A DNA stretch of 64,000 nt from contig NZ_CP181447.1 in the NCBI RefSeq assembly GCF_048001765.1, positions 372,001-436,000 of the forward strand, written 5' to 3'. Both the position numbers and the translations under genes were made by a program. This document shows positions 60,054 through 64,000 of this stretch, piece after piece; positions within the stretch are counted from its first letter, which is position 1, and the number at the start of each line of letters is the position of its first letter. The notes under the pieces are model-generated. The model saw only the letters and a program-made list of their open reading frames with translations, did no database searches and was not told where the DNA came from. Source of the stretch: Bombiscardovia asteroides_K. Its GTDB lineage: Bacteria > Actinomycetota > Actinomycetes > Actinomycetales > Bifidobacteriaceae.

Positions 60054-61175
60054 ATGCCCGCAGGCAGCGGGGGCAGGTCACGGTCCAAGCGCCCCTCAAT
60101 GTTCGAGGTTGCCCGGCTGGCCGGGGTCTCCCATCAGACTGTGTCCAGGGTCATCAACAATTCCAAGGACGTTTCTCCGGCCACCCGGATCAAGGTCCAG
60201 CAGGCCATCAGGAAGCTGGGTTACCGACCCAGTAACTCTGCGCGGGCCCTTGCATCCAGTCGCAGCAGGACCATAGGACTGGTGGCTGGCGGTGTCAGTC
60301 TCTTCGGGCCTGTCTCATCGATTACGGCCATCGAGACCGTGGCCCGTTCCCATGGACTGTTTATGTCGGTCATGATGGTGGACGAATCCACCTGCACGCT
60401 TGCCGAATTTCAGGAGCTCTGCGGCACCTTCCTGGAGCAGAACGTGGACGCTTTCATCTTTCTGACGCCCACCGATACCATGTTCCAGGCCGCCTGTCAG
60501 GTGGAGGTGAGCCAGCCCCGGGTCATCGTCACCTCTACGCATGGCATCACCAGCGTCGAAGAGGCCCTGAGCCGCCGGCGGGGCGACGGCAGAATTGCCC
60601 TGACCGGAATCGACCAGTGGGGCGCCGTGCAACGACTGGCCCGGCTGCTGGTCTCCCGGGGCCATAGGCGGGTGCTCTATATGGCCGGCCCTGCACAGTG
60701 GCGGGATGCCGCCACGAGACTGGCCTCCTGGAAGGTTGCCTGCGCCCGCTGCCGCATACGAACGGCCGTGGTCCACGCCCGCAGTTGGGAGGCGGGGGAG
60801 TCCTACACGCTGATGAACCACCTGATCGATCAACGGGGCATGAGTGGCACCTCCCTGCCTTCGGCCGTGGTTACCGCCAACGACAACCAGGCTGTGGGCG
60901 TGGCCCGATCCCTGCAGGAGCACGGTATCCGCATTCCCAGCGATATCAGTCTGGTGGGCTTCGACGACGTTCCCACGGTAGACAACATGTTCCCGCCACT
61001 GGCCACGGTTCGTCCCCGCTTTGAGGATCTGGGGGTGGCCACCATGCGGCAGGTCCTGGCCCTGCTTCACCAGGGGCAGCCGGTGGACTTCCCGGTCAGC
61101 CATCACGGTGTGGGACTGATTCAGGCGGATGTGATTCAGCGTCGGTCCCTGGGCTACGCCGTCAAGCGCCTCTGA
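60054..61175 (+). CDS. LacI-family regulator, probable arabinose-operon repressor
   Basis: Predicted DNA-binding repressor of 373 residues. The LacI helix-turn-helix is FEVARLAGVSHQTVSRVINN with hinge region SNSARALASSRSRT, then a sugar-sensing domain with GFDDVPTVDNMFPPLATVR near the C terminus. A short basic N-terminal extension (about 18 residues, Ser/Arg/Gly) precedes the HTH. ATG 60054 follows GAAGAAGG. It lies directly upstream of araB-araD-araA, which has a LacI-type operator, so it is the likely ara regulator; binding is inferred. Confidence 0.88.
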   Translation: MPAGSGGRSRSKRPSMFEVARLAGVSHQTVSRVINNSKDVSPATRIKVQQAIRKLGYRPSNSARALASSRSRTIGLVAGGVSLFGPVSSITAIETVARSHGLFMSVMMVDESTCTLAEFQELCGTFLEQNVDAFIFLTPTDTMFQAACQVEVSQPRVIVTSTHGITSVEEALSRRRGDGRIALTGIDQWGAVQRLARLLVSRGHRRVLYMAGPAQWRDAATRLASWKVACARCRIRTAVVHARSWEAGESYTLMNHLIDQRGMSGTSLPSAVVTANDNQAVGVARSLQEHGIRIPSDISLVGFDDVPTVDNMFPPLATVRPRFEDLGVATMRQVLALLHQGQPVDFPVSHHGVGLIQADVIQRRSLGYAVKRL

Positions 61176-61184
61176 CCGCTGTTG

Positions 61185-61200
61185 GCCAGCACCCGCTGGC
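61185..61200 (+). terminator. Short hairpin after the LacI gene
   Basis: GCCAGC-ACCC-GCTGGC, a 6-base stem, ends directly before the -35 box of the ara promoter. No T-run; weak call. Confidence 0.35.
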
Positions 61201-61229
61201 TTGCCTGATGCTCTGGTCTCAGATACAAT
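61201..61229 (+). promoter_or_regulatory. Promoter of the ara operon
   Basis: TTGCCT (61201-61206), a 17-base spacer and TACAAT (61224-61229). The -35 matches the one proposed for rpmB. Confidence 0.65.
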
Positions 61230-61242
61230 TGGAACCATACTA

Positions 61243-61256
61243 TGTGAGCGTTAACA
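61243..61256. promoter_or_regulatory. LacI-type operator of the ara operon
   Basis: TGTGAGCGTTAACA is a CG-centred palindrome with 10 of 14 positions symmetric. It lies downstream of the -10 box and 21 bases before the araB start. It is a typical LacI-family repressor site. Confidence 0.7.
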
Positions 61257-61276
61257 TATAAGGCAAAGGAGCGGAC

Positions 61277-62890
61277 ATGGTTGTTGGCGAGCAAGGCGTC
61301 ATCGTAAGCGAACTGAAGGAGGGTGCGACCAGTCTGGGCATCGAATTCGGCTCCACCCGCATCAAGGCCGTACTGATTGACCACGACTACCGGACGCTGG
61401 CCACCGGGGACGTCGAGTGGGAGAACCGGCTGGAGGACGGCCTATGGACCTACTCCATGGACCAGATCCATCAGGGTCTGCAGGCGGCCTATGCGGCCCT
61501 GGCCGAGGACGTCCGTCGTCAGTACGGGGTGACGCTGACCAAGATTGGCGCCATGGGGATTTCGGCCATGATGCACGGCTACCTGGCCTTCGACAAGGAT
61601 GGCCAGCTGCTGGTGCCCTTCCGCACCTGGCGCAACACCAACACCCGTCAGGCCCACGAGGAGCTGTCGCAGGCCTTCAAGATCAATATTCCCGAGCGCT
61701 GGTCCATCGCCCACCTCTACCAGGCCATTCTGAACGGAGAAGAGCATGTGCCCAAGGTGGCCTACATCACCACCCTGGCAGGCTACATGCACTGGAGGCT
61801 CTCCGGCCGCAAGGTCATCGGCATCGGCGACGCCTCGGGCATGTTCCCCATCGACTCCGCTCGCAAGGAGTTCGACCGGGGCCTGCTGGACATCTTCTCC
61901 CGACTGCCCCAGGTTCAGGACCAGCCCTGGGACATCCACGACCTGCTGCCTGAGCCGTTGACCGCCGGCAGTGATGCTGGGGCACTGACCGCAGAAGGGG
62001 CCGCCCTGCTCGATCCCAGTGGTCAGCTGCAGCCCGGCGTGCCCATGGCCCCGCCCGAGGGCGACGCGGGAACCGGTATGGTGGCGACCAACGCGGTTCG
62101 TCCCCGCACCGGCAACGTGTCTGCGGGCACATCCATCTTCGCCATGGTGGTTTTGGAGCATCCACTGCGCGACTTCCATCCCGAGGTGGATCCGGTCACC
62201 ACACCGGCTGGGGACCCGGCCGGCATGAGTCATGCCAACAACTTCACCTCGGACCTGAACGCCTGGGTGGGGCTGTTCGGGGACTTCGCCAAGGCTGCCG
62301 GTCTGGACCTCAAGGGGGATGCGCTCTACGCCACCCTGTTCAACCAAGCGCTCCTTGGAGACAAGGATGCAGGCGGGCTGATCAACTACTGCTTCTATTC
62401 CGGGGAGTTCCTGGCTGGCCTGGAGGAGGGCCGACCCGTCTTTGCCCGCGGCCCCGAAGGACGGATGACCCTGGCCAACTTCATGCGCGCCCAACTCTTC
62501 TCTGCCTTCTCGCCGGTCACCATCGGCATGGATGTGATGACCCGCCAGGAGCATGTCCAGGTGGATACCATGGTCGGCCACGGTGGCATCTTCGCAACCC
62601 CCAAGGTGGCCCAGCGGATCCTGGCAGCCGCCTTCAATGCGCCCATCAAGGTCATGTCCACCGCTGTGGAGGGGGGCGCCTGGGGCATGGCCGTCCTTGC
62701 CGACTACCTGGGTCATGCCGACCAGACCCTGGCTGATTACCTGGATGCCAATGTCTTTGCAGGTGTCCAGTCCACAACGGAGCAGCCGGACCCGGCTGAT
62801 GTGAAGGGCTTCAGAACCTTCTTCGACCGCTTCACCAAGGGCCTGCCAATCGAGCAGGCGGCTGTGAAGACCATTCCCCTGCAGGGATAA
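61277..62890 (+). CDS. araB: L-ribulokinase-type FGGY carbohydrate kinase
   Basis: Phosphorylates L-ribulose to L-ribulose 5-phosphate with ATP. The FGGY kinase fold is evident: LGIEFGSTRIKAVLIDHDY near the N terminus, AMGISAMMHGYLAFD, FRTWRNTNT, GIGDASGMFPID and the C-terminal GGIFATPKVAQRILAAA. It has 537 residues. The ATG at 61277 follows AAAGGAGCG. Sequence alone resembles xylulokinases too, but position directly before araD and araA supports ribulokinase. Confidence 0.88.
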   Translation: MVVGEQGVIVSELKEGATSLGIEFGSTRIKAVLIDHDYRTLATGDVEWENRLEDGLWTYSMDQIHQGLQAAYAALAEDVRRQYGVTLTKIGAMGISAMMHGYLAFDKDGQLLVPFRTWRNTNTRQAHEELSQAFKINIPERWSIAHLYQAILNGEEHVPKVAYITTLAGYMHWRLSGRKVIGIGDASGMFPIDSARKEFDRGLLDIFSRLPQVQDQPWDIHDLLPEPLTAGSDAGALTAEGAALLDPSGQLQPGVPMAPPEGDAGTGMVATNAVRPRTGNVSAGTSIFAMVVLEHPLRDFHPEVDPVTTPAGDPAGMSHANNFTSDLNAWVGLFGDFAKAAGLDLKGDALYATLFNQALLGDKDAGGLINYCFYSGEFLAGLEEGRPVFARGPEGRMTLANFMRAQLFSAFSPVTIGMDVMTRQEHVQVDTMVGHGGIFATPKVAQRILAAAFNAPIKVMSTAVEGGAWGMAVLADYLGHADQTLADYLDANVFAGVQSTTEQPDPADVKGFRTFFDRFTKGLPIEQAAVKTIPLQG

Positions 62891-62954
62891 GGCGGGGAGC
62901 TGAAAACGTCAAGCGGCTGGATCAGTGTGATCGGGCCGGGAAAAGGAGTTACTG

Positions 62955-63647
62955 ATGGTGTCCTTGGCTGATTATTCACCCGAGGTGCGCGACGAGGTGA
63001 AACTGGTGCGTGAGCAGGTGGCCACCTTGCATGCGCAGCTGACCAGATGGAATCTGGTGGTTTGGACGGCGGGCAACGTCTCGCAGCGTTTGCGCTCTGC
63101 TGATTTGATGGTCATCAAGCCCTCGGGGGTGCGCTATGAGCATCTGACCCCGGGATCCATGGTGGTCACCGATCTGGACGGCAATGTGGTTGACGGCGCT
63201 GAGGCTCCCTCCTCGGATACGCTATCCCATGCTTATATCTACCGGCATATGCCCGATGTCTATGGCGTGGTCCACACCCATTCCACCTATGCCACCGCCT
63301 GGGCGGCCACCGGCAGGGACATTCCCTGCGTGTTGACCATGATGGGCGACGAGTTCGGCGGCCCCGTGCCGGTGGGTCCCTTTGAGCTGATTGGCTCCGA
63401 GGCCATCGGCAAGGGCGTGGTCGACACCCTCAAGGATCACCCCGGCTGCCCGGCCGTGCTCATGCGCAACCATGGGCCCTTCACCGTGGGAGCCGATGCC
63501 GAGGCAGCGGTCAAGGCGGCTGCCATGACCGAGGAGGTGGCCCACACGGTCTGGGCAGCTGAGCAGATCGGCACGCCCAAGCCCATCGATCCGGCCGACA
63601 TAGCCAAGCTCAACGACCGGTACCAGCACGTCTACGGCCAGCACTGA
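62955..63647 (+). CDS. araD: L-ribulose-5-phosphate 4-epimerase
   Basis: Class II aldolase-fold epimerase converting L-ribulose 5-phosphate to D-xylulose 5-phosphate, which phosphoketolase of the bifid shunt can use. The 230-residue protein has WTAGNVSQRL, VIKPSGVRYEHLTP, the zinc-binding VVHTHSTYATAWAA near residue 107 and MRNHGPFTVG. The ATG at 62955 follows AAAAGGAGTTACTG. It sits between araB and araA. Confidence 0.95.
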   Translation: MVSLADYSPEVRDEVKLVREQVATLHAQLTRWNLVVWTAGNVSQRLRSADLMVIKPSGVRYEHLTPGSMVVTDLDGNVVDGAEAPSSDTLSHAYIYRHMPDVYGVVHTHSTYATAWAATGRDIPCVLTMMGDEFGGPVPVGPFELIGSEAIGKGVVDTLKDHPGCPAVLMRNHGPFTVGADAEAAVKAAAMTEEVAHTVWAAEQIGTPKPIDPADIAKLNDRYQHVYGQH

Positions 63648-63676
63648 GCTGGAACATAAGCAAAGGAGCAAGAAGT

Positions 63677-64000
63677 ATGAGCATGAAAAATCCCTTCGAG
63701 GGCAAGGAACTCTGGTTCGCCGTTGGTTCGCAGGACCTCTACGGCGAGGAGACCCTGCGCCAGGTGGGCGTCCAGGCTGCGGACATCGCCAAGTCCCTCA
63801 ATGATTCGGGTCGGATCCCGGTCAAGCTGGTTCTGAAGCCCACGCTGAAGGATTCGGATTCCATCCTGAACTTCATGGTCGATGCCTCGTCGAACCCGGC
63901 CTGCATCGGGGTGGTGGCCTGGATGCACACCTTCAGCCCGGCCAAGATGTGGATCAGGGGTCTGGAGAAGCTGCGCAAGCCGCTGCTGCAGCTGAACACG
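63677..64000 (+). CDS. araA: L-arabinose isomerase, cut by the window end
   Basis: Isomerises L-arabinose to L-ribulose, the first step of the pathway. Only the first 108 residues are present, but the N terminus ELWFAVGSQDLYGEETLRQV and the segment VVAWMHTFSPAKMWIRGL are diagnostic. The ATG at 63677 follows AAAGGAGCAAGAAGT. It is the third gene of the araB-araD-araA operon. Confidence 0.95.
   Translation, partial: MSMKNPFEGKELWFAVGSQDLYGEETLRQVGVQAADIAKSLNDSGRIPVKLVLKPTLKDSDSILNFMVDASSNPACIGVVAWMHTFSPAKMWIRGLEKLRKPLLQLNT

Noticed and set aside
61442..62716. A 424-codon minus-strand frame opposite araB
   Set aside because: Antisense mirror of a recognised FGGY kinase.

Overview
The window is about 64 kb of actinobacterial chromosome, almost certainly Bifidobacterium. 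The housekeeping proteins are of bifidobacterial type: a long S16 tail, DUF3039 and Pr6Pr proteins, an araB-araD-araA cluster and the rpsP-khpA-rimM order. Core genes are GC-rich (38 of 60 bases in one pgi line I counted). A complete lutABC lactate-oxidation operon is unusual for the genus and would fit an oxygen-tolerant, insect-gut type lineage. That last point is inference; the species cannot be fixed from this sequence.

Layout. 1-22.7 kb is core: phospholipid genes (plsC-type, gpsA), ddl, a mechanosensitive channel with a GNAT enzyme, a sugar O-acetyltransferase, an orphan ABC ATPase, a membrane-bound XRE regulator, rpmB, recG, rsmD, trmD, an MFS exporter, a YdcF-like protein, lutABC, and rimM-khpA-rpsP with an EEP-family protein and ffh. 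22.7-28.8 kb is a lower-GC carbohydrate island: a C17 homopolymer, a perfect-consensus promoter with a LacI-type operator, a solute-binding lipoprotein, two permeases, an intracellular GH172 (DUF2961) glycosidase and a convergent LacI regulator. It is best read as import and internal cleavage of a fructose- or arabinose-containing oligosaccharide. 28.8-44.7 kb is core again: cysS, a class I amidotransferase, an ABC-F ATPase, a second O-acetyltransferase, ilvB-ilvN, rnc, rpmF, a yceD/DivIVA-like/coaD set, an aldo-keto reductase, pncB, rph and rdgB.

44.8-54.7 kb is the most distinctive region: three tandem paralogues of a roughly 960-975 residue cell-wall-anchored surface protein. Each has a TTG start, a signal peptide and a C-terminal sorting signal (LPLTG, LPFAG, LPLTG). 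Copies 1 and 3 share a promoter block that copy 2 lacks. Copy 3 carries a 1-base deletion, a 1-base insertion and an out-of-frame G11 tract. Two intact tRNA genes (Leu-UAG, Thr-CGU) close the array, and decayed relics of the same pair lie between copies 2 and 3, showing that the duplicated unit included the tRNAs.

54.8-64 kb is core metabolism: manC-type guanylyltransferase, pgi, rplS with a structured leader, lepB, rnhB, and a LacI regulator followed by araB-araD-araA (araA cut by the window end) with a clear promoter and operator. Arabinose would enter the bifid shunt as xylulose 5-phosphate. I saw no CRISPR array, insertion sequence, integrase or prophage gene.
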